From contig JARLGP010000302.1 in the NCBI GenBank assembly GCA_031292735.1, forward strand, positions 1 through 20,736: a DNA stretch of 20,736 bases. The letters are read 5' to 3'. Made by a program: the position numbers and the translations under genes. How positions within the stretch are numbered: the first letter of the stretch is position 1; each line of letters starts with the position of its first letter. The notes under the pieces were generated by a model that saw only the letters and a program-made list of their open reading frames with translations, was not told the DNA's origin and did no database searches. This stretch comes from Holophaga sp. (GTDB lineage Bacteria > Acidobacteriota > Holophagae > Holophagales > Holophagaceae). Below are positions 1-6,559 of this stretch, one piece after another.

Positions 1-966
1 CAGCACCCGGCGCGCCGCCGGGCCGGGGGTGCCCGCCCACAGCACCGAGGCCCAGCGCTCCGGAGCGGCGGCGGCCCATCGGGCGTAGGCCAGGGAACGA
101 TCCGGGCGGTCGCCGCGGTTGGCGATGAGCAGCACCCGGGGCGCGCCGGCCGGAACCATGGCCTCGCCCCTCCGGAACAGCAGGTCGGTGGAAACCGTGT
201 CGTTGGCGGCGAGGGCGTCCACCACGGTGACGGCGCTGGCCGGGATCCGGCGCAGGGCGAAGGCGCCGGGGTCCGGGGTGTGCCCGCGCATGCCGGCCAG
301 GGCGGTGGCCGGGTCGATGCCCAACCGTTGGGCGGCGGCCCATGCGGCGCCCGCATTCTGGGCGTGCCAGGGGCCTGGTCCCGCTTCGGGGGCCAGGATG
401 GCCTGCGCCCCCCGGACGGCCGCGGCCCGGCTCAATGCCTCATGGATGGCGGGATCGGCGGTGAGCACCGTGCCGGCCTCCGGAATGCCTTCGGCGAACA
501 CCGCCAGGGCCTGCTCCGGTGAGCCAAGCTCCTCCTGGTGGTCGGGCCGGGAGTTGGTGACGATCAGCAGGTCCGGGGTCAGGAAGGCGGTGGAGGCGCG
601 CTGGGCGTCCGGGGACACGGCCATGCACTCCACCACCACGGCCTGGGCCTTGCGCCTGGCCGCCAGGAACATGAAGTTCCGCTGCTCGCGCACGTTGGCG
701 GCGCCCCACCGGCGCCAGCGGCGTTCGCTGCCGTCCTCCAGGATGAGCCGGGGTTCGGTGCCAGTGGTCTTGGCCAGGGTGCGCAGCCCGCCGGCCCGCA
801 GCGCCGCGGCCAGCAGGCGGGTGGTCTCGGTCTTGCCGCGGGTGCCGTTCACCTGGACCACGATGGCCAGCGATACCCGGGCCCGCTTGAGGCGCAGGGA
901 TTCCACCAGGAGGAAGCCGAAATAGGCTCCTGCAGCCAGCACGGCGGCCAGTTCCAGCGCGCTCAT
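1..966 (-). CDS. pgsB: PgsB/CapB-type poly-gamma-glutamate synthase ligase (3' end beyond window)
   Basis: The reading frame is open from the ATG at 966 to the left edge, giving 322 codons; PgsB proteins are usually near 400 residues, so the end is missing. Residues 1-22 form a hydrophobic N-terminal segment, as in PgsB. A Mur-ligase-type P-loop, VNGTRGKTETTR, lies at about 39-50. It is followed by VVECMAV (111-117) and TNSRPDHQEELG (137-148), both typical of the PgsB amide ligase that joins glutamate through the gamma-carboxyl using ATP. Family knowledge: PgsB acts at the inner membrane with PgsC and PgsA-type partners; those may lie to the left but cannot be seen. The gene starts 22 bases after the M14 gene stop, and the Shine-Dalgarno is weak (GGAA). 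It is the last visible gene of a cluster of gamma-glutamyl enzymes. A MurE- or FolC-like ligase is the alternative, but the motif wording fits PgsB best. Confidence 0.85.
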   Translation of the reverse strand, partial: MSALELAAVLAAGAYFGFLLVESLRLKRARVSLAIVVQVNGTRGKTETTRLLAAALRAGGLRTLAKTTGTEPRLILEDGSERRWRRWGAANVREQRNFMFLAARRKAQAVVVECMAVSPDAQRASTAFLTPDLLIVTNSRPDHQEELGSPEQALAVFAEGIPEAGTVLTADPAIHEALSRAAAVRGAQAILAPEAGPGPWHAQNAGAAWAAAQRLGIDPATALAGMRGHTPDPGAFALRRIPASAVTVVDALAANDTVSTDLLFRRGEAMVPAGAPRVLLIANRGDRPDRSLAYARWAAAAPERWASVLWAGTPGPAARRVL

Positions 967-988
967 GGGCTTATTCCGGCACGGCGGG

Positions 989-1636
989 TCACCGGCGCAT
1001 CCCCATCTGGCCAAGGGCCACCTCCACCACCAGCAGGTGCAGCCGGATCCGTTCGGCCCTGGGCAGCCGGGCGGGAACCTCCACCGTCAGCGCACGCCGG
1101 CCCCGCTTGCCCAGTTCCCCCACCAGGCTCCCGTCCGGCGCCCCGCCGGTGAAGGCGAACCGGCCGCCCCGGCCTTCCAGGGCCTCCAGCAGGTCCATGG
1201 CGAAGCCTGCGGCGGGGGGCGAAACCACCAGGGTGGCCAGGTCCGGCTCCGGCCAGAGCGGCCCCTCCTCGTGCAGGTCCAGCACCAGGTCCGCGTCCCG
1301 GGCGAGGGCGAACACTTCCGCGGCGCGCCGCGCGTCCGGTCCGGCCGCGCCGCCCGGGAACACCCGGTTCAGGTCCTGGGCTCCGGGCCTGTGCGCGCTG
1401 CGTTCCCCGGCCTGGAGCGCCTCGGGGTTGGCCTCGGCCAGCACCGTCAGCCGGCCCCGCACGGGCCTGCGGCCCTGGGCCAGGACGGCGGCGGCCAGCG
1501 CGCCCGAGGGCTCGTTGCCGTGGATGCCGCCCACCACCAGCACCCGCGGCCCCGGCCGGCCGGAATCCAGCACCATGGCAGGCCCGGCCGGCAGCGGGGC
1601 GCAAACCAGCGCCAGGGATATCAGGAGCGCGTTCAG
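989..1636 (-). CDS. M14-family zinc amidohydrolase (AstE/aspartoacylase-like), secreted, probable CTG start
   Basis: A compact succinylglutamate desuccinylase/aspartoacylase-like protein. Zinc-site motifs are GGIHGNEPSG (H39 and E42 from the proposed start), DLNRVFPG, and LDLHEEGPLW with H122 as third ligand; ALTVEVP (Glu about 186) probably supplies the catalytic acid. The first ATG is at 1576 (195 aa), but it removes all N-terminal context. The open frame upstream encodes NALLISLALVCAPLPAGPA, a convincing signal peptide, and has no ATG, GTG or TTG. A CTG at 1636-1634 overlaps the TGA of the upstream M14 gene as CTGA and is preceded by GGAAAG at 5 bases, so I propose a 215-aa product beginning there. 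Family knowledge: these enzymes cleave amide bonds to acidic amino acids. Action on gamma-glutamyl bonds is inferred from the neighbouring genes. If the CTG is not used, the gene begins at 1576. Confidence 0.78.
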   Translation of the reverse strand: MNALLISLALVCAPLPAGPAMVLDSGRPGPRVLVVGGIHGNEPSGALAAAVLAQGRRPVRGRLTVLAEANPEALQAGERSAHRPGAQDLNRVFPGGAAGPDARRAAEVFALARDADLVLDLHEEGPLWPEPDLATLVVSPPAAGFAMDLLEALEGRGGRFAFTGGAPDGSLVGELGKRGRRALTVEVPARLPRAERIRLHLLVVEVALGQMGMRR

Positions 1637-2754
1637 AAATACTTTCCAAGGCCGTTGGCGACCATCTCATCATAGCTGGGCAGCGGCCCGAGCAGCACCG
1701 GCCGCTGCGGCGAATGGCTGGAATACGCCTTGAAGATCGCCTGCAGCCCGGCCACGTGGCGGGCCACCCGCACCTTCAGCGGCCAGCCGTTCTGGTCGAA
1801 CGGTACGAACAGCCGGCCAAGTTTGGCCGCCCGCACGTAGAGATCGTCCTTGCCGTCCACGATCAGGGCCTCGTCGGACTTGCCCCGGAGCCGGCCCTGG
1901 GAGGGATTGGAATTCTCCATGAGCAGGGCGAACACGTTGGTGTGGTCGCCCAGTTCCCGGTGGCTGAGCCCGTGCAGGTTGACCGGGGAAGGCTCCAGGC
2001 CCATCCGGATGTTGTCGAACTCCAGGTCCAGCACCGCTTCCGAGGCGATGGGCATGGCCCGCTCGTGGGCGACGATGGCGCAGATCACCGGATACTCCGG
2101 CGAGGCCTCGTGCAGATCGATCTCCACGTCGATCTGCTCCGTGCGGATGAGGCTGGCGATGCCGTAGGCCAGCCGCTCGGTGAAGGTGCCGTCGGGCCGG
2201 CCGGGATAGGCGCGGTTCAGGTTGCGGGTTTCGGAGCCGGACAGATGCTGGCCCGAGGCGGCGTGCACGTAGATGTCCGGGTCCGGCCACTGGTCGATGG
2301 GGTTGCTGGCCCGGGAGCCGAACCGGAACTCGCGCCGGCCGTGAGGGGTGTCGATGCCGAAGTGCCGGGGTTCGCCTTCCATGATGTCGGAGTGGCTGAT
2401 GGCCGAGGCGTTGGCGTGGGGGATGACGTAGAGCACGCCGGCTTCGGGCTTGGCGTGTTCGATGAGGAACACCGGCGCCAGGATGCCGGCCGGTTCGTTG
2501 GGGTGGGTGCCGCCGATGATCAGGCCCTTGCCGCCGGGTTTGCCGGAATCGAGGATGTAGACCTCGGTGTCGGCGTGGGTGCCCTTGAGCTTGGGGAACC
2601 ATTCCGACAGCAGGGTGGTCCGGGTGACCCCGGGCCCGGGGTGGAGCGGCTCGACCTTGAACATGGCGCGGTCGCCCGGGACCACCAGGGCCGCCACCAG
2701 GACGGCCGCGGCGAGCAGGGCGAAGGAAACGATGAGGCTGGTTTTCTTGGTCAT
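1633..2754 (-). CDS. Membrane-anchored M14-family zinc carboxypeptidase/aspartoacylase-like protein
   Basis: A 373-aa protein with one N-terminal membrane segment or uncleaved signal (about residues 6-26) and a periplasmic M14 domain. Zinc-site motifs are GGTHPNEPAG (H84, E87), RNLNRAYPG (about 177-185), and EIDLHEASPEYP with H215 as third ligand; E280 in LLMENSNP is a candidate catalytic glutamate. It is longer than typical aspartoacylase and carries extra segments after residue 220. Two in-frame ATGs exist, at 2760 and 2754. The AAGGA site lies 8 bases from the second and only 2 from the first, so 2754 is chosen. It lies between the 48-aa membrane microprotein and a second M14 gene, whose proposed start overlaps this stop. 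Family members hydrolyse N-acyl or peptide bonds next to acidic residues. A role in trimming gamma-glutamyl chains is inferred from context only. Confidence 0.85.
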   Translation of the reverse strand: MTKKTSLIVSFALLAAAVLVAALVVPGDRAMFKVEPLHPGPGVTRTTLLSEWFPKLKGTHADTEVYILDSGKPGGKGLIIGGTHPNEPAGILAPVFLIEHAKPEAGVLYVIPHANASAISHSDIMEGEPRHFGIDTPHGRREFRFGSRASNPIDQWPDPDIYVHAASGQHLSGSETRNLNRAYPGRPDGTFTERLAYGIASLIRTEQIDVEIDLHEASPEYPVICAIVAHERAMPIASEAVLDLEFDNIRMGLEPSPVNLHGLSHRELGDHTNVFALLMENSNPSQGRLRGKSDEALIVDGKDDLYVRAAKLGRLFVPFDQNGWPLKVRVARHVAGLQAIFKAYSSHSPQRPVLLGPLPSYDEMVANGLGKYF

Positions 2755-2766
2755 GGCCATCTTCCT

Positions 2767-2913
2767 TCAGACGATCATGAGGGCCCGCAGGATCAGCGGG
2801 ATCAGGATCAGGGCTGCGTTGATCTTGAGCTTGATGCTCTGCTGCTCGAACAGCTCGGCCAGCACCAGGACGATGATGAGCACGACGATGAGGCGGTAGA
2901 TGAGGGTGATCAT
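2767..2913 (-). CDS. 48-residue single-pass membrane microprotein
   Basis: A short frame of 49 codons from the ATG at 2913 to TGA at 2769-2767. The product starts MITLIYRLIVVLIIVLVLAE and is a strongly hydrophobic helix, followed by a short charged stretch (FEQQSIKLKIN) and a second hydrophobic segment rich in Leu and Ile, so it may be a one- or two-pass membrane protein. The start lies 3 bases after the stop of the permease gene, and a GGGAG site sits 8 bases before it. It ends 12 bases before the next gene's start. No homologue is recognised. By position it could be an accessory subunit of the orphan DctM-type permease, in the place of the small DctQ subunit, although it is far shorter than DctQ. 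It could also be a counterpart of the small PgsE protein of Bacillus poly-gamma-glutamate operons. Both ideas are inference. Confidence 0.72.
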   Translation of the reverse strand: MITLIYRLIVVLIIVLVLAELFEQQSIKLKINAALILIPLILRALMIV

Positions 2914-2916
2914 CGC

Positions 2917-4191
2917 TCAGGCTCCCAGAAACTTGCCGACCGGGTCGGCGAAGACCAGCAGCAGGACGCCGATGCCCACCGCGAACACCGCCGGCCAGAA
3001 ACAGTAGCGGTTGATCCGGCCGTAGCCGGGCAGGCCGATCACCTGGGCGGCCACCACCGGGGTGAGCGCCACCGGCGGCATGTAGCTGCCCATGGCGCCG
3101 ATCAGCGAAAGGGCGGAAAGGACGATGACCGGATTCTTGCTGATCATGGCCAGGGCGAACGGCACGCCCAGCACGCTGGCGCCGCCGAACACCGTGATGC
3201 CGCCGAACAGCGGCAGGATCACCGCCACCCCCGCCAGCATCAGGTAGGAGGGCAGCGACAGGGCGCCGATGACGATGGCCCCGCGCAGCCCGGTCATGGT
3301 CATGATCTCGATGAGCATGCCCACCCCGAACAGCACGCCCACGATCGGCATGATCTCGGCGGCCCCGGCCCGGGCGGCCTTCACCGCGTCCACCTTCTTG
3401 CCGGTGAACAGGCCGAGCAGGGCGCTCAGCAGGAAGGTGAACGGCAGGCGCGGGTCGGGGAACCACTTGGGAAAGGCCGAGGGCCCGATGAGCAGCGCCA
3501 CCACCAGGATCAGCGGCAGGTAGATGGTCCAGCTGCCGATCCGCGGCTGCTGCCGGCTCTGCTCCACCACCTTGGCCAGCCGGGCCCGGTCGATGTGGCG
3601 GTAGCCGATGTACAGGCTGGTGAGGATGGCCAGCGGGACGGTGATGCAGGCCAGCACGAAGTTGAAGCCCACGTACGGCAGGTCGATCCCGCCGCCGATG
3701 ATCATCACCAGGATGTTCACCGGCGGGGCGATCATGCCATAGACCGAGGCGCTGGTGATCACCGCGCCGGCCACGGCCAGGGGCATCCCCATCTCCAGCA
3801 GGATCGGGGAAACCAGCACGCCGGTGCCCAGCACCGAGGCGGTGCAGGAGCCGGTGATGGCCCCGGGGAACATGATCACCAGGGTGAGCGCCACCAGCAG
3901 CAGCAGGGGCGAACGGCCCAGGGCCACGGTGATGGCCCGGGTGAGCTCCGCCAGAAGGCCGTTGGCCTCGATCACCTTCATGAAGATCATCGCCAGGATC
4001 AGCACCAGGCAGGTGTCGAGGAAGCCGAACATGCCCTCCACCAGCTGGGCCAGCGGCAGGCTGCGGCCGGCGGTGAGGGCCAGCAGGATCGAGGTGGCCA
4101 CCAGGCTCAGGGAAACCGGCAGCTTGGCCCAGACCACCATGGCCACGAAGCATACCGCCATGAGCAGCACGTAAAGTAGAGCGGGAGTCAT
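2917..4191 (-). CDS. TRAP-type (DctM-like) large permease, orphan
   Basis: A 424-aa, very hydrophobic inner-membrane protein with about 11-12 membrane segments. GSCTASVLGTG (about 114-124) and SASVYGMIAPPVNI (about 147-160) match the paired re-entrant motifs of DctM and related ion transporters. A related motif in the second half (GGASVLGVPFAL, GSYMPPVALTP) shows the usual inverted repeat. Family knowledge: DctM proteins move carboxylates or amino acids by sodium symport with a DctQ small subunit and a DctP binding protein. Neither partner is next to this gene; instead it is flanked by a secreted DUF6305-like protein and a 48-aa membrane protein. The start at 4191 has GGAGG 4 bases upstream. 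Context suggests it carries a gamma-glutamyl compound or glutamate, but the direction and substrate are not shown. Confidence 0.85.
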   Translation of the reverse strand: MTPALLYVLLMAVCFVAMVVWAKLPVSLSLVATSILLALTAGRSLPLAQLVEGMFGFLDTCLVLILAMIFMKVIEANGLLAELTRAITVALGRSPLLLLVALTLVIMFPGAITGSCTASVLGTGVLVSPILLEMGMPLAVAGAVITSASVYGMIAPPVNILVMIIGGGIDLPYVGFNFVLACITVPLAILTSLYIGYRHIDRARLAKVVEQSRQQPRIGSWTIYLPLILVVALLIGPSAFPKWFPDPRLPFTFLLSALLGLFTGKKVDAVKAARAGAAEIMPIVGVLFGVGMLIEIMTMTGLRGAIVIGALSLPSYLMLAGVAVILPLFGGITVFGGASVLGVPFALAMISKNPVIVLSALSLIGAMGSYMPPVALTPVVAAQVIGLPGYGRINRYCFWPAVFAVGIGVLLLVFADPVGKFLGA

Positions 4192-4248
4192 GCATCCTCC
4201 AAAGCGGCGGCCCTGGGCCGACGCGGCAATGAGATCATCGGGTGCTGC

Positions 4249-4809
4249 CTAGTTGAGGAAGGCCTTGGCCAGGGGCTCGCCGGCCTTGGTGATCCGGTCG
4301 ACGGTGTCCATCGGGGCCTTGCCGCAAAGTTTGTTGAACAGGCCGTCCTTGTTGCCGCCGGCCACCACGATCAGGTAGTCGCACTGGGGCACCGCGGCCC
4401 GGATGAAGCGGTCGGACAGATCGCCCCGGCGGCCCTCGCCGCCCACGTGCAGGCCGATGATCTTCATGCCGCGCTTGCGGGCCATGGCGATGACCGACCG
4501 GGCGCGCTCCAGCTCCGCGTCGGCGGAAATGCCGGCGGCGCCCAGCCCCTTGCTGCTGCCGCCGATGGCCAGCACCAGGGTCTTGGCGCCGCTGGCGGCG
4601 AGATCGGCGGGCTTGGCCTTCACGTCGGCCTTGAACGGGATGTGCGCGCGGTCCATGAGCACCTTCACCATCTCGGTGTCGGCGCTCTGCCCCACCGAAG
4701 TCAGGAAGGCGGGCCTGGCGGCGAGCGGCGCCTTCAGGTTGTAGCCCTGGGCGGCTGCGGTGATGGCGGCCCCCAGGAACAGGGCGGTGGGCAGGAAACG
4801 TAGATTCAT
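4249..4809 (-). CDS. Secreted DUF6305-like protein
   Basis: A 186-aa protein with a clear signal peptide (residues 1 to about 21, ending AITAAAQG). The mature part begins with LAARPAFLTSVGQSADTEMVKVLMDRA and contains an alternating beta/alpha pattern: KTLVLAIGGSSKGLGAAG, MKIIGLHVGGEG and CDYLIVVAGGNKDG. The wording resembles the DUF6305 family as I remember it, whose members are small exported proteins of unknown function found beside TRAP-like permeases; I could not test this by search. The Rossmann-like glycine loops suggest a ligand-binding fold. By position, 57 bases upstream of the orphan DctM-type permease, it may serve as the periplasmic binding component. The start is supported by GAGGA 4 bases before the ATG. 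A hairpin with a T-rich tail lies just upstream and may limit read-through from the gamma-glutamyltransferase gene. Confidence 0.72.
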   Translation of the reverse strand: MNLRFLPTALFLGAAITAAAQGYNLKAPLAARPAFLTSVGQSADTEMVKVLMDRAHIPFKADVKAKPADLAASGAKTLVLAIGGSSKGLGAAGISADAELERARSVIAMARKRGMKIIGLHVGGEGRRGDLSDRFIRAAVPQCDYLIVVAGGNKDGLFNKLCGKAPMDTVDRITKAGEPLAKAFLN

Positions 4810-4819
4810 GGTGTCCTCG

Positions 4820-4861
4820 GAAAGAAAGAAGAAGACCCCGGAGCGGATCCGCCCCGGGGTC
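4820..4861 (-). terminator. Intrinsic-terminator-like hairpin between ggt and the DUF6305 gene
   Basis: The arms GACCCCGG (4834-4841) and CCGGGGTC (4854-4861) pair perfectly over 8 bases. The enclosed GCGGATCCGC can extend the stem past one A-C mismatch. Read on the minus strand, the hairpin is followed by CTTCTTCTTTCTTTC, a T-rich tract lying just before the Shine-Dalgarno of the DUF6305 gene. This could be a partial terminator or attenuator, or a processed mRNA end that sets different dosage for the two halves of the cluster. Confidence 0.55.
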
Positions 4862-4870
4862 CGGGTCCGG

Positions 4871-6559
4871 CTAGAAACCGGCCGCCTGGCCGTCGCGGCG
4901 GGGATCCGCCCCGCCGGTCAAGGTCATGGTCTTGTAGTCGTAAATGACCGCCTGCACGCCGCCGAAGTAGAGGTCCCAGTCCTCGCGGGTGGTGAGGGCG
5001 TGGCCCAGGGGCGCAAGCTTGCTGAAGGTGTTCAGGGAGACCCGGCCCTCCACGTTGAGGTTGCCGGAGGCCATCTGGAAGTAGCGGGGAGCGTCGATGG
5101 CTTCCTGCAGCGGCATGCCGAAGTCGATGATGTTGGAGATCACCTGGGCCACGGTGGGGAAGATGCGGGTGGCTCCGGGGGAACCGACGGTGAGGAACGA
5201 GCGGCCCTGGGGGTCAAGCACCAGGGTGGGGCTCATGCTGGACAGGGGCCGCTTGCCGGGTTCGACGGAATTGGCGGTTCCCGGCTTGGGCGTGAAGTCG
5301 TCCATATGGTCGTTCATGATGAAGCCGCAACCGGGCACCACCACGCCGGAACCGAAGAAGTCGTTGATGGACTTGGTGACGGCCACCATGTTGCCGTCCT
5401 TGTCCATCACCGAGAAGCTGGTGGTGGAGCCGGACTCGTAGCGGGACGGATCGCCGGCGGTGGCCGAGGCCATGGACTTGTCCATGGCGATCCTGGTGGA
5501 GAGTTCCTTGGCATAGGGCTTGGAGGTGAGCCCGGCCAGCGGCACCTTCACGAAGGCGGTGTCGGCCATGTACTTGGAACGGTCCGCGAACACCATCTTC
5601 AGGGACTCGGACCAGAGGTGGGCGGTGGCGGGGGTGCCGTAGCCGCTGGCCTGCATGTCGAAGTTCTCCAGGATGTTCAGCAGCTCCACCAGGTGGGTGC
5701 CGCCCGAAGACGCCGGGGGCACCGACATGATGGTGTAGCCGCGGTAGCTGCCCACCACCGGCTTGCGCACTTCGATCTTGTAGCTGGCCAGGTCCTGGGC
5801 GGTGAGGATGCCGCCCTGCTTCCGCACCTCGGCGGCGATCCGCTTGGCGATGTCGCCCTTGTAGATGGCGTCGGCGCCCTGGTCCGCGACCAGCTTGAGG
5901 GTCTTGGCCAGGTCGGGGTTGTGGATGGTTTCGCCGGCCTCATAGGGCAGGCCGTCCTTGAGGTAGATGGCGGCGCAGGCCGGGAACTGCTTGATGGTGT
6001 CGAAGTGGTCCTTGATGAAGCTGGACAAGTTGTAGGTGACGGTGAAGCCCTTGTTGGCCCAGTTGATGGCCGGCTGGAGCATCTGGGCCCGGGAGATCTT
6101 GCCGGACCCGTAGTGCTCGAAGGCGTAGAGCAGGCCGGCCACTTCGCCCGGGATGCCGCTGGCCAGGCCGCCGACGGTGGACGCGTTGTTCACCACGTTG
6201 CCCTTGGCGTCCAGTTTGAACATGTCGGGCCTGGCCGCCTTCGGGGCGATCTCGCGGAAGTCGATGACCACGGCTTCCTTCATGTTGGCCAGCCGGACGA
6301 TCATGAACCCGCCGCCGCCGATGCCGGTGGCGTTGGGTTCCAGCACGCCCAGGGCGAAGCCGGTGGCGATGGCCGCGTCCACGGCGTTGCCGCCCGCCTT
6401 GAGGATGTCCACTCCCACCTGGGAGGCTTCCGGCTTGGCGGCGGCCACCACCCCGTGGTTGCCGGTGGCCGATCGGCCGTATAAGTTGGCTGGCTGGTTC
6501 GCCAGCAGCATGGGTGTGGCGCAAGCCAGCAGCCCCACTAGGGTCAACGTGCGTCTCAC
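4871..6559 (-). CDS. ggt: Gamma-glutamyltransferase/hydrolase proenzyme, exported
   Basis: A 562-aa protein of normal length for bacterial GGT, with a signal peptide (about residues 1-20). Family blocks are GGNAVDAAIATGFALGVLEP (56-75), GIGGGGFMIV (79-88) and VPPASSGG (280-287). The autoprocessing site STTSFSVMDKDGN puts the new N-terminal nucleophile at about T379. It is followed by FGSGVVVPGCGFIMNDHMDDF, the PGKRPLSSMSPT block and GSPGATRIFPT. Family knowledge: GGT removes the gamma-glutamyl group from peptides or glutathione in the periplasm and transfers it to water or amino acids; related exo-type enzymes trim poly-gamma-glutamate. The GTG start at 6559 overlaps the permease stop as GTGA, with GGAGG 7 bases upstream, so translation is probably coupled. 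All key residues appear intact. It lies between a permease and a poly-gamma-glutamate-related module. Confidence 0.95.
   Translation of the reverse strand: MRRTLTLVGLLACATPMLLANQPANLYGRSATGNHGVVAAAKPEASQVGVDILKAGGNAVDAAIATGFALGVLEPNATGIGGGGFMIVRLANMKEAVVIDFREIAPKAARPDMFKLDAKGNVVNNASTVGGLASGIPGEVAGLLYAFEHYGSGKISRAQMLQPAINWANKGFTVTYNLSSFIKDHFDTIKQFPACAAIYLKDGLPYEAGETIHNPDLAKTLKLVADQGADAIYKGDIAKRIAAEVRKQGGILTAQDLASYKIEVRKPVVGSYRGYTIMSVPPASSGGTHLVELLNILENFDMQASGYGTPATAHLWSESLKMVFADRSKYMADTAFVKVPLAGLTSKPYAKELSTRIAMDKSMASATAGDPSRYESGSTTSFSVMDKDGNMVAVTKSINDFFGSGVVVPGCGFIMNDHMDDFTPKPGTANSVEPGKRPLSSMSPTLVLDPQGRSFLTVGSPGATRIFPTVAQVISNIIDFGMPLQEAIDAPRYFQMASGNLNVEGRVSLNTFSKLAPLGHALTTREDWDLYFGGVQAVIYDYKTMTLTGGADPRRDGQAAGF

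Noticed and set aside
1714..4179. Long plus-strand open frame of 821 codons opposite the permease and M14 genes
   Set aside because: It is antisense to three well-supported genes, its product is a low-complexity His/Gln/Asp/Gly-rich string, and it arises from the G/C-rich third codon positions of the real genes.
4760..6484. Long plus-strand open frame opposite ggt
   Set aside because: Mirror image of the ggt codon bias; the protein has no recognisable motif.
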